Positions 11,066-22,182 of a stretch of DNA of 64,000 bases are shown in pieces (within the stretch, counting starts at the first letter, position 1; every line of letters starts with the position of its first letter). The position numbers were made by a program, and so were the translations under genes. The stretch is from NCBI GenBank assembly GCA_025617745.1, contig CM046864.1, positions 31,997,239 through 32,061,238 on the forward strand, given 5' to 3'. The DNA comes from Heliocidaris erythrogramma. Taxonomy: Eukaryota; Echinodermata; Echinoidea; Camarodonta; Echinometridae. A model generated the notes under the pieces. It searched no databases. It was given only the letters and a program-made list of their open reading frames with translations, and was not told where the DNA came from.

Positions 11066-14000
11066 CTGTGTAAAGAAATGAAATTCTATTATAAAGAATG
11101 AAATGAAATTATATTTCTTTTAATTTTTTTTTATAATCATTGTTATCATAACTCTTTTTCCAGCGTTAGGGGGAATCATTTTATCTCAGCCTATCGTTAG
11201 CATTCCCCTTAACGCACGGTTTCTTTCCCCGTAACGTCGAATTTCTCTTGTGACGGAATAAACCTATTGTTAGGATTCCCCCTAACGTAGGAAATAATGT
11301 TGTAATAAAAAGTATTATGGTGATGATAATAATAATAATAATAAGAATAATAAGTACAATAATAATTAGCATTATTATCATCCTCATTTTTAATCATCAT
11401 CATAATCAAAATAATATGGATCTTACATCTATGATGATAGGCTTCCAAGCGTAGGTATGCAGATTCTTGACGTGAACGGGATATGATTGAAAAGGAAACG
11501 ACCGAAGTTCAACGTTGCAGAACTTCTTAACCTGCACAGTTCAAAATGTGAGAAAAGCTGAGATTTAGAATAAATGTGTTCACCTGGTTTAAACCCCAAG
11601 TAATTACATCAAGTTCGTCCATTGGTTAATGGTGGCAACAATTTCCTAATAGTGTTTGAAGAGCAAAAATATATTTTCTCCCTATTTTTTTCTTTTTATT
11701 TTCTCACAAACAGGGCGTATTTATTGATCAAATTAAGGGGAAATGAAGTAATTTTCCTATAATTATTTCACGAAAACTATTTTTCCCCAATTTCCTACAA
11801 AATAGTAGGAAAATAAACTATTTTCTACCTCTTTATTGTACTTCTACTCTCTTTTCTTCTATTTTTTTTCTATTTCCTAGAAAATAGGAAAGAAGTGTAG
11901 TGTTTTCTTCATGTTCTTTCTACTTTATCTCTCTTCTCTTCCCCCTAGGTTTTTTTTTTTTTTTGGGGGGGGGGGGGTGTAGCATTTTCTTCCCATTATC
12001 CACCTTTTCTTTTCTGAGAAAAAGCATGTTTGTGAAATAGCGTGATAACCTGACCCCTTTTCAAGATGCAAGCTTACGTGATAATCAAGAGTATGGTAAT
12101 GCAGTCCCAACCTATTCAAAATTAAATAGTCTAAAACGAGGATAACAACAATGAAAAACCTATCCCGAAAGTACATTTTCTTCTATTTTCCTCCTTTTTC
12201 GAACTAAGGAAAAAACAAGTTTCTGTAACAATTTTTAAACAGGGGGAAAATAGCTTCAATATTTTCAAATATTTCCCCCCTATTCGGTATTAGGAAAAAA
12301 TAGGATCATATAATAGGAAGAAAATGGGTCTTTTTTATAAATGCCTTTCAAAATTTGGCTATATTAGTTTTATTTTAGAAATGTAAACCATAGCTCCCGT
12401 TATTACAAAACCGTTCAGGCAGCCAATCAAAATTTGTTTAATATTTCGCCTGCTTTGTTCCTTTAGTTTCCGGTTATGTTGTTCGATTTCGGCTTTCTGT
12501 TCATCCTTGCGGTATACTCTGATGACTGCAATATGAAAAGCTTAAGTATGTCTCTCTTCAACGCCGTTTTCCAAAATAAACAAGGGAAGACAAGGAAGAA
12601 AATGGTAAAATATGGTGATGATAAAGAATTATATAAAAGAAATTGCCATCTCTTTTCAATGTATTTTGAAATAGGAATATTTCAACCTTATTAAAGGCAT
12701 GTTTATTAGTATCAAATTAGCCCCAAAATATGAAGAAAATATGGGAGTACTGACGAGAAGACCTACTTAAAATCATATGAATTAAAAAAAGAAAGAAATT
12801 CATTAACTTACTTAGAAATCCAACAATGAACCGCTGTCATTTATTGCACATGAGTACTTTTGTAGTTAGTTTATCATTCAGGTGCATCGATCATGCATAT
12901 AGGCATTGCATGTCCATTAATTGTAAAGAGCAAAAAAAATATACTAAAAAACTAAACTGGAATTCTCCTTAAACACATGTTTGATGGACGTGTAAGGAAC
13001 AAAGTTGTCTTTCCTAACATAATCAGGCTGTGAGTAAGTTGAGAATGGTTTGTATTTCAAATATATGACAGGAAATGAATTGCATGCGATCCAGATACCT
13101 ACGCACATAATTGAGTACATGGACTGCAGTAACATTCTCTTGATTATTAAGTGAACTTGCATACAAGAATTGGGCATTTCCACACTTTTTCACGAACATC
13201 CTCTTAAAAATCAGTTCCACACAAGATTCGAAATATAGTCATGTCAAGAACCTATATTTTTATAAAACATTCGGGGTATTATATAGCTTTTCTTCTCCGC
13301 AACATCTGGGTCATCAAAATCGAATTTTAATAATGAAAGTATAATGAAATACTGGAGTTTACTTTTTCCAAAACTAAATTTTGTTTGCTTATAAAGACTA
13401 CTCAATCTGAAAATGAAAAAAAAACAAAAAAAACAGTGATCTATTTTCTTCTATTTTTTAGCCTTTTTTTCTACCTTTCTGCAGATTTGAATTTTTCGAA
13501 GGGATAAATAGAAAAAAAAAAACGAAAACACTCAATCTTATCTTATTTTCCAGAAAACAGAGTAAAAATAGTAGAGAAGAGAGAATAAGTAGAAAAAATA
13601 GGTAGCATATGCTCAATTTTTAAAAACTTTTTTTTAAAGGAAATTGGGAAAAATAGTCTTCATGAAAAAATAGGGGAAAAATTACTCTGTGTTCAACCTA
13701 TTTTATCAATGGAATAGAAAGAAAATGTCCCTGCTTGTTAGAAAATAGGAAGGAAATAGAAGGAAAATAGGGGGGGGATATATTTTTGCTTTTTCTAAAA
13801 CTACAAGGGCATGTACTCAGTTAAGTGTGTAGTTATCTGGATAGCATCAAAATCATCTCCCATCATTTATTTGAAGTACAACCATTCTAAGCCTACTCAA
13901 AGTCTGTTAATGATTTTTGGAAAGGAAACTTCGTTCCTTCCGTGTCTCTTAAATGTATGTTTAAGGAAAAATCCAGTTAAATGGATTTTTTTAAAGAATT

Positions 14001-17000
14001 ATTGTTGCTCATTGCAATCAATGCACAGGAAATACCTTGTACTGTATGATGCACTTAAATCATAATATAAAGAACAAAAGTATACTTCTGTTAAAAAAAC
14101 AACAGCTGTTTATTGTTAAATTTCGAATTTGAATGTTAATATATTTTTTTAAAATTTTACTTGGTTTTGAGTAGATCTCCTCTTCTATTTTCCATATATC
14201 TTTTATTTTCAGGCATTTTGATAATCGTAATAGGCCTATAATAAGGTTGAGAGATATTCCAGGTTAAACATTCGTTGAAAATAGATGGCAATTAAAAGAA
14301 ATTTGTTAATAATCATTTCCTGCATATTTTGGCCTGGCTTTTCCCTACTTTTCTTCTCTTCTCTTCTCTAAAATAAAAGCCAACTGAGATGCTTAATAGA
14401 CTAGTCATTTTATGAGTATTACAAAAAAACATTTCTTCCTATTTTTATACTTTTTCACTTTTTCTTTTTGTTTTCATCACCCCCGAAATAGGAAAAAAAA
14501 GAATAAAAAAGAAAGAACAAAAAATATTTTGAACCTATAACATTGCAATTTGGTCCAATATCATTTAATCCAATCGTCATATGGGCTTACATCATTCGGT
14601 CTAATATCAATTTGTCCAATATGTGGTCTATTCAACATATCGTCCAATCAACGTTTCGTCTAATAACCAGTAGGGCCAAATGCCATTTTGTCTATAACCA
14701 TTTGGTCTAATAGCCATCTGGTCTAATCAAACATTTTTGTCATTTGGTCAAATTACCATTTGTCACCAGACACCACAAAACAACCCCAAAGTCGCACTGT
14801 CTGATTTTCAGTCAGAGCTCAATAAAGGTGTTTCGATCAGCATGGTCAAATTTAAGTTTTCTGTAATTCCTGAAAGAGTATACTCTTTTTGTAAGAAATA
14901 TAAAAGTCTCTAAGCACTAAGCAATGTAAAAGTGGTATTTTTGACAGTTTAATTGTAGACATATGTTTGTCTTCTCTGGATTTTGCTGTATTGTAATTTT
15001 TACGACCTTGACAACTTGTGTCATTTTGAGGTCCCATAACTTTAAAACAGAGTAAGGTCTTTCATTGATGCTTATCAACATTGATAGGCAGGATGTGCTT
15101 GATTCCCCTCCCAGGCACAGGTGACGCCGAATACTTAATAATAATAATAAAATAATAATTAATATGCCAGGTTTTAGGACTGTCTGATATACCCTTCATA
15201 TATATTTCTATTGAGTTCTAATCTCCTTTTGTCACCTTCGCACAATGCGTCGCGAGCAGTGCTTCAATAGACTGCAAACTTTAAACCCTTATTTCTCATA
15301 AATAACATTAAGTAGGATTGGGCATTCTTCTCTTTCGTCAGAGTATGCTACGAACATCCAATGCCGATGAATAATATATCATGGCAAAGCTGAAAAAGTC
15401 CTCTTTCAGAATCAGATCTTAGCATAAAGTTCATATCTGGCGACTCTTTGGTGGTTATGTTGTGCCTGGTCACATTTGGTCAATTATCAATTTTTACAAT
15501 TGTCACTTGGTCTAATAATCATATGGTCCAATCGCCATTTGGTCTAATCATCAAATGGTCTATTCCAATTCCCATTTGGTCCATTGAATCGAAACTTTGA
15601 AAAATAAGGGAAAGTTATATGGACTTAATATATCCTTTAAACCAAAATAGATGAACTCGAATGCAGTTATTGTGTTACTAATTGCGAAATACCCTCAAAC
15701 ATATAAATCAATACATAGATTATACATAACGCACCGATTCAAAATAATTATAATTAAAAGGAAATGTTGGCCAATTTATTTTCTCGCTTCATTCTCCCGT
15801 ACGCAAATACCAATGTATTTACATTACAATGTAGTGAAAATAATATCACATCGAAATCAAAATCCTAAATGAAAAAATAAATGGGAAATATGTACGTCTG
15901 CTACCCATCTCCCCCTTCCTTGCACAATCTAATTCCCTGATTTTATTTCTTTTCTTCAAATCCATTTGCTAATTGGATTTCCTTTTAAAACGTGCGTTTT
16001 GGAGATTTCCCCGGTTTCATATTGATTCCTGCTCCCCTTTTGATCCCCACCTATTGCAAACAAAATATCGATGACATGCGATCCTCAGTAACCCATTCTT
16101 CCACAGCTGTTGCTTTTTCTGTTTTTTGATCACTAATCTGCAATATGTAGAGATGCGATGATCGGGGGGGGGGGGGGCAAAGAATAATAGATCAAACGGT
16201 CATTAAACAAACTAAGAATTGGACCAAATGACTATTACATCAAGTTGGCAACAGGCGAAAATGATCTTTAGACTTACTGGTCAATGGACGAAATGGTAAT
16301 TATGATGGATGATGATACAAAGTGGTAATTGGACAAAATTGGTATAGACCAATTGTTAAGTAGACCAAAATGGTTATTGGACGAAAAGGTTATAGACTAA
16401 ACCGGTCATCAGACGAAATGATTATTGGACACAGTGACAATAAGCCACTTCGGAGATGCAATCTGAGCATGAGCAGATAAAGGTCATCTGTACCAAATTC
16501 TAAAACCCACTGACACTAATATTCGATATGTGGTCATGAATGTCATGTAATCATTATTCAATTATGCACTAATGGTGCATTCCATGATATCCAGGTGGAA
16601 GTATTCTTTTTAAAGGGGGATACAAAAGCTATTGATGAGGCACCTCCATCACTCCCAGAGTTATTTTTCTGAAGTGCACATAAAGGGACCCTCCATGTCT
16701 AAAATATATGTGGATATTTGGGGTCATTTGTACCATGCGCTAACCCCGAACTGGCTTATTAGGTATATACGAAAACGGCGTATGAATATAGATCCCTCAT
16801 CGTTCATTGCGAGGCAGTGTGTACAAATGGCATGGGGAAAATCTTGCAAAGTCAACCTGCCAACGATATATATATATATTCTTAAAAATAATGCTGCTGG
16901 TCAATTACCTTTAAAATCAGTGAATGATTCGCCATTTGAAATGACTTTCAAATGACAAACATTTGATATAAATATATCCGCAGCATTATTTTTGAAAATT

Positions 17001-19729
17001 ATGTAATCAACAGCAAGACGACATTGCAGGATTTTCCCAATGCCTTTTGTACACACTGTCTCGCACTGAACGATGAGGGCTCTATATTCATCTTGCTCTA
17101 TACGCCGTTTTCGGACTATAAAACTTGTGCTTCCGAAGTTGGGTCTGACTGGTTATGGGACGAAATGTTGATGGGGAAAATGATACTACACCAAATGATG
17201 TTAGACTATATGACAATTAAACCAAATAGCATTAGACCCAATAGGGGAAAAATAAATATGTGTTTTGTGGGTGATTGCTAATTTGAGAAATGTTGAAAAA
17301 CTACCTACTTTCTTCCTATTTCAAAAACGCTTTCTACGCTTTTTTGTCTTATTTTCTTCCTATTTTCTTTGCCCCGAATCACTACAAAAATAGTGGAAAA
17401 CTACTTCACGGTAATTAGGCGAAGTGATGATTACACCATTTGGATATTATACGAATTTGATTTAGCCGTAATGGCTCTTAGACCAAATGGGTATTGGACA
17501 AACTGGATATTTAGACAACGTGGTGATTGGACAAAATGGGTATAGACAAAATATATTTCTGGGATAGGTTTCTCACTGTTCTTATCATATTTTTAGACTA
17601 TTCCATTTTGACTAAGAGTTGACACAAATTTTCCACTTTATAGAATTATGTCATCATAAAATCTATATAAATTTATTGTATGTCTACACTAATTTTATAT
17701 GACAGAATCAAAGTGATGTTCATGGCACGGAGAAATTATCACTTTTCCCCTTCCCCTTTCTTGACTCTTTTATTTGCTATATATGATATATTGGATATTT
17801 ATGAATGATAACAACAATAAAAGACGGAAAATGACTTATATACATGTATAATACCAAAAAAAAAATACCTTGGGTACTGTGGAATTTTCTATTCCTAGGT
17901 CATAAACTATGATCTTTTTGTCAGGCATGTGTTTTTGGACACTTGCGATGAAGGGTAATGCTTCAAGGTAATGATTCTGAGAGAAAGCAGAAACGATTGC
18001 TATTCTCTCATACAACTCGTCGATAGAGGGCACACCTTGCTCAATATCAATGGGTAGGTTGAGCTGGATGAATGAAAAGATAATAGGCAGAATAACAAGT
18101 CAAATGGAAAAGGATATGAGAAGATATATTCCTTTAGTGATTTTGTTATGCATAAGGAATTGAATTATCAAAAATAGAACTGTTGTAATGTCATAAGTAT
18201 AAATTTCAGCAAAATAAATATATTCAGATAACATACAAGAAAACAATGACATTATGGAATATGGAAGGCGAAAACTGTTTGCGTCATACAAGACTTTCAC
18301 TGCGAAGCTGAAGGACCCTACATTTTCTTGTGAAGAGATTGAAACAATCATTATGGTCTTTTTGAAATGTAGGGTATAAAAAAACACAGTTTCAAATTAC
18401 AATAATATCCCGTTCCTATTCTCGGAAAGCAAAAATCCGTATCATTACTTTTAAAACCCCATTAATGTCCATGTAGTCACACGATTTAAATGACCTCCAA
18501 ACTGTGCTCCATCAATGTAGACCATTAATTAAATGTCGGAGGTATAAATGAAATATAAAATTAATTACCGTAAAGTTTACGACTCCAGTATTCTGATCTT
18601 TCTCCCAAATTTTAGAGTCTCCGTCGTTGCTTTCGTTACCATGGTGACGGCTTTCATCGTCATGATTCTTCATGGACAAATCAGACCCAGCAGGCAGCTT
18701 TGTTGATTTATTGCCGACGACAGGCATGGTATGTGACTTTCTGCCTATAAATATGATAGACACTATAGAAATTCAGTAGGGTACAAAAGCGAATGACTAA
18801 ACAAAGTTAATAGTTGATCTGCTAATCTATAGAAAATCTAGGGCTACAAATTACAAAGAATTTATTCAGTTACTGTTTAGCAAACACTTAAGTTCATTTA
18901 TAATTAATCAAAATTCAATAACAGAAGAAACCAAAATTACAACATTGCGGTGCCACGCCATTTCACTCTTTTTTTTTTTAAGGGAATGTTTAAAAGAAGA
19001 CTGTTTCGCTCAGTACGCTGTTAACATGGATGTATTACTTTTTAAAAGCCAAAAATCTAACAGACTGAGACTTAGACTGAGACAACAAATAAGAGGTAAT
19101 GAGAACTCGTTTTGCGAGTGGCCATGGTATTATTAATTATAGAAACTTCCAATTATTTTTACTCTTCGTGTGATAGTAATTTCAAAGAGAGTAGACTGCA
19201 ACAATTACAATGACTAACATTATCACGTCACAATACTGTACGCAAGAGTGAACAGTCTGAATTGGCCTAAATTAGATATATTGTAGTCCAAACAGAACTG
19301 ATACTTATCTATTATATTGATCATTTATACAAGTCTAAGAAATTAATTTGGCAAAATATTTTTGTACTTTTTGTACTTTTTGCAGGATCCCTACATAAGT
19401 TTCCATTCAATGTCAATCACAACAAAATAGTTGTCTTTAGAAAAAGCATTAGGATGATGCCAGGCAAAATGCAAGGGCTGATTGGAAAACCCAATTCGGC
19501 ATAATTTTACTTTACAAACAAAAATACATGCTAAAATGTTGATACGTGCCCCTCCCCAACTATAAACTGTTAATAGGGCGAATAAATCAAATTAGGTACA
19601 CTATATGGGTGATTAATTTTGATACTCACTGTTTACATCATAACTTATTGAGATGTATATGACGAGAGAAATCGTTAACATAGCCAACAGGATAGTCACA
19701 GGATTGGTTTTCCGCAACAGCTGCATCAT
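10547..19729 (-). CDS. Five-exon gene for a DUF1647-type membrane protein
   Basis: Exons on the minus strand are 19729-19630, 18744-18569, 18063-17869, 11531-11427 and 11065-10547. All introns are GT-AG and every phase matches (1, 0, 0, 0), giving 1095 coding bases and 364 residues. The N-terminus ([15 protein letters not shown]...) has a short basic tail and one hydrophobic anchor at about residues 11-30. A charged, His/Asp/Asn-rich stem follows, then a lumenal domain with [73 protein letters not shown] and HRFDASI. These blocks match my memory of Pfam DUF1647, an invertebrate family of unknown biochemical activity. Type II topology and the 'GGIFWADAS' block suggest a Golgi glycosyltransferase-like enzyme; that is inference. 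The third intron is 6.3 kb and repeat-filled. A further 5' non-coding exon is likely. Confidence 0.85.
11149..11317. repeat. Short 'cgttagggggaat' MITE-like repeat, copy 1
   Basis: Nearly identical to 61050-61209. Inner ends are inverted, 'cgttagggggaatc' and 'gattccccctaacg'. Both copies sit beside (AAT)n runs. This copy lies in intron 4 of the DUF1647-type gene. Confidence 0.85.
11427..11531 (-). CDS. DUF1647-type gene, exon 4
   Basis: A 35-codon exon between acceptor 'gaactgtgcag' and donor 'gat|gtaaga'. It encodes [18 protein letters not shown] followed by [17 protein letters not shown]. The 'HV.NL.TYAWKP' block is what ties it to exons 3 and 5. Confidence 0.9.
11640..12320. repeat. 'ctattttcttcctattttc' rich intronic repeat
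   Basis: Repeated phrases of the type 'cctattttctt' and 'aaaataggaaag' with a T14G13 junction (about 11951-11977). The complementary phrases 'gaaaatagga' dominate 13500-13790, so the two blocks could pair. This is the left block of a possible foldback in intron 3. Confidence 0.5.
12321..12952. other. Intronic, no feature seen
   Basis: AT-rich; short frames only. Confidence 0.4.
12953..13990. repeat. Inverted duplication inside intron 3
   Basis: About 170 bases at 12953-13122 recur, diverged and inverted, at 13811-13990. Shared phrases include 'catgtactca' against 'tgagtacatg', 'tatctggat' against 'atccagata', and 'tttaaggagaa' or its relative. Between and around them lies the 'gaaaatagga' block (13500-13790). 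Each copy carries a frame with CVxIWIAxxSxPxIYLKY, but no splice or start evidence, so I do not call a gene. Confidence 0.55.
14066..14539. other. Intronic, 'cctattttt' rich
   Basis: More decayed copies of the 'cttcctattttc' repeat (14340-14520). Nothing else seen. Confidence 0.4.
14540..17560. mobile_element. Foldback element with 'atttggtctaat' arms
   Basis: Blocks at 14545-14770 and 15470-15590 are built from 'atttggtctaatcgcc' words every 15-20 bases. Blocks at 16205-16440, 17150-17250 and 17410-17560 carry the complement ('gaccaaatgg', 'ggacgaaatg'). Inside, a unique palindrome pairs 16745-16855 with 17026-17140 around a loop centred near 16940; its arms share 'cgaaaacggcgtat' and its complement. 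No transposase frame. It lies wholly within intron 3 of the DUF1647-type gene, which is on the opposite strand to the displayed sequence. Confidence 0.65.
17561..17868. other. Intronic, no feature seen
   Basis: AT-rich sequence just downstream (in gene sense) of exon 3. Confidence 0.4.
17869..18063 (-). CDS. DUF1647-type gene, exon 3
   Basis: Acceptor 'cattcatccag' and donor 'aag|gtattt' bound 195 bases (65 codons, phase 0 at both ends). It encodes [20 protein letters not shown] and then the first conserved block, [16 protein letters not shown] and [14 protein letters not shown]. This resembles the nucleotide-sugar-transferase style 'IVTAxSxNHF...KIIVYDLGL' of the family. Confidence 0.9.
18569..18744 (-). 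CDS. DUF1647-type gene, exon 2 (stem)
   Basis: Acceptor 'tttatag' and donor 'acg|gtaatt' bound 176 bases. It encodes a hydrophilic stem with [20 protein letters not shown] and a potential N-glycosylation motif NFT at its end. Low conservation is expected here. Confidence 0.85.
18745..19629. other. Intron 1 of the DUF1647-type gene
   Basis: No repeat or frame of note. Confidence 0.6.
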
Positions 19730-19743
19730 TGCTCAGGTACAAC
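19630..19743 (-). CDS. DUF1647-type gene, exon 1 (anchor)
   Basis: Coding starts at the ATG ATG pair at 19729. The second Met could also serve, but the first is in frame and follows GAGCA. The exon encodes 33 residues with the membrane anchor and ends in phase 1 at a good donor (A|GTGAGT). On the 5' side 'cttttag|gttg' at 19744 looks like an acceptor, so the start codon probably lies in the second exon of the transcript. Confidence 0.85.
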
Positions 19744-20760
19744 CTAAAAGTACATAGAGGTTGTAGTTCATTAATATGGTTCACACCAAAATAGTATTTT
19801 CATGGTGAAAAGCTTCCATTTCATAAAAACAAAAAGCAAACAAAAAAGATCAGTGGAAATAACTTTTTTAGGTTTACGTGATCTTCTGCTCATCGCGTAA
19901 AATTCTAGTTACAATTTTCATTCTTAATGCATGATGGAAGTGTGCGATCGCTTTCCCTAAAAATGAAATTTAATGCTTATTTTAGTATTTAGTATTTTAG
20001 TATGTTTACACACAAATCCCATAGAAGAGTATTTATATGGCATTATATGGCTTTTTTGATGGAAAGTAATGCACTCTCTTTGATACATAGGCAGGCCTCT
20101 TTTTTTTAGGTGTTTTGCATTATCAGCACATCTTAGTCAGCTCTTCTATGCTTAATAATTTCTTTCTCAACGGTTGTCGGTCTACAGGGATCATCCCTCA
20201 ATGTATTATCTGTGTTAATACAGTTATGGTAAATGCCATTTGAAGTAACAACACAATTAATTATGTTTAAGAAGTACAATGAACAAATGTCCGCGTGGGA
20301 GTTTGACTTCGAAAACATATTCCAGTTTCTGGTTCGTTTCCTTCCTACAATAAAATGTTGGATTGATAGTCCGTTGTCATATGGTCAAATATGGGAATTT
20401 TATAGTGAGGATTCTTTTGGAAACATACATGCTAAGAAAGATAATGTCATGACTAAAACCATAAACGTTGTTACCAAATTTTAAAATGTGTGTAAAGTTA
20501 CTTTTCAGGTACATTTAGAATGCTGATTTTGGTCCAATGAATGATTTTTGAATTATTTTTCAGAAAATACTCTTAATTGCAATACTGATAGGAATTCCCA
20601 CTTATAGAAAAGATATTGGAGATGACTTTCGTGAAAAAATAATGCACACAAATATATAATTATAGCAAATATAGGCTTTTATTGTTATTTTATTTAATAC
20701 GCCCTCTACGATAATTATGAAACTTTGTCTATTGCTCTCAGCCTACTTACGTAGTTAATG
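19744..20760. other. Upstream of the DUF1647-type gene; no firm feature
   Basis: Should hold a 5' non-coding exon or promoter of the minus-strand gene, but I cannot point to one. A plus-strand frame at 20233-20484 is open for 83 codons without a supporting splice site. Confidence 0.35.
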
Positions 20761-21278
20761 CCTAGTTCACATTTGGCTTTGCGATGTGTCTACAGAGCCT
20801 GTAAACTGCCCGTATCTCCCTTTCCGCGAGGCCTCCGTGCGGAGGCTGTAAGATTTTCGTGCGGATTCACGGGCTCCGCAGCCTCTACGATTTGTTATCG
20901 AGAGGAGTTTGAAAAAAATTTAAAAATCGTAAGACCATAGCCCGTAGATATGTCGTAGGTGACATCGCACAATCCTCGCACGGGCACCGTGCAATGGCCA
21001 AGCGTGATCGTGCAGCAAACGCACGATTTTTGGTTGACATGGGGGCAAAAAAAAAAATCGTAAGCAGATTGTACATTCGCACGGCCCTCGCACAGCTTTC
21101 GCAAGGTTGCCGCTCGCTGCCCGTGCAGTACCCGTAAAATATTGAAATATGTACACATAATCCTTATTGCTGGGGATTGGGATCCTCAAACGGCACAGTC
21201 ACAGCACCACCTATCAAAATCGCACGGGAAATCGTAGACACTTTTATCGCACGGCGTCCGCGGCAAATGTGAACTAGG
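20761..21278. mobile_element. 518-bp terminal-inverted-repeat element
   Basis: Begins 'cctagttcacatttg' and ends 'caaatgtgaactagg', a perfect 15-base inverted repeat. Similarity extends inwards ('tgtctac' and 'gtagaca', 'cgcacgg' words). The interior is unusually GC- and CpG-rich for this window and full of 'tcgcacgg'. No coding capacity, so a MITE. No clear target duplication: flanks are 'taatg' and 'aataa'. A weakly similar stretch lies at about 37760-38000. Confidence 0.8.
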
Positions 21279-22182
21279 AATAAGTTGTGCCTATTTTCCC
21301 ATTGGTGTTTTAAAAAATAAATATGAATATTAATTTTCTCTTCATCCTGGCGTTATGTTTGTTAATGTGACCGACAGCCTACGAGCTAGAACTATACACA
21401 AAGAAATAGGCCTACATAAAGGGAATTTTGGTCTCGTATTGGCCATGCTTCTAGTGAACCCTTAAAAAAAAAAAAAAAAAAAAAAAAAAGGAACTGTCAC
21501 AAGGCCCGGAATACCTGGTGTTGTTGTCTCTTGGAATTTTCGTCTCTTGAGCTGGAGCTAATAGCATCAGAGCCTGCATTCTTGGACCTCATACCACTCA
21601 CATTAATTTCTCTAAAATCTCATGAAGATCATAAATCTTCATTACGGAAGTGGTTGATTGTAGGAAATGTTAAAGTGTACCTACTCTATGAATATATTAT
21701 AAATCAATAAAGTATTTATAATTATTTTGTTTTATCTTAATGTGGTATCACAATTCCCCTTCCACACCAATAAACTCTATCTCTCTACTTCACTTTCTCC
21801 AAACCTATATATGTTTTTCAAATCCACTCTATTCACTGTGAATGGAATATCGGTTTGATGTAAGTTCAACACTGTCGGAAACAGACATGAGAGCAGAAGT
21901 CAATGTTTCATAATTATCGGTCGCTAGAAGTACCCCGATTCCCAGTTCGCATGTGCGCGTGCGCCATGGGGTAGAACAGTCTTTTATTAAGGCAATAATG
22001 ATATACCCAGTAAATTTAAGCGTTAGACCTTCGCGTCGTGGTTGCTTGATTTTCAACAGACTTCTCAAAATTTCAAGTAATAGTTTATTTCCTGGTCTAG
22101 TTTTTTTCCCCCTTTCAATCTAGCAGATGCGGAAGATCATACTGAATTGCGTCAAAAAAACTGGGCTGCAACAAAACTAATA
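21279..22182. other. No gene; poly(A) run
   Basis: Contains a 29-base A run at about 21461-21489. A minus-strand frame at 21829-22068 has no start or splice support. Confidence 0.4.

Noticed and set aside
12944-14065. Two paralogous reading frames sharing CVxIWIAxxSxPxIYLKY
   Set aside because: They are the two halves of an inverted duplication in an intron, with no start, splice or family support.
16632-17281. 107- and 85-codon plus frames
   Set aside because: They lie on opposite arms of the palindrome in the intron-3 foldback and do not resemble proteins.
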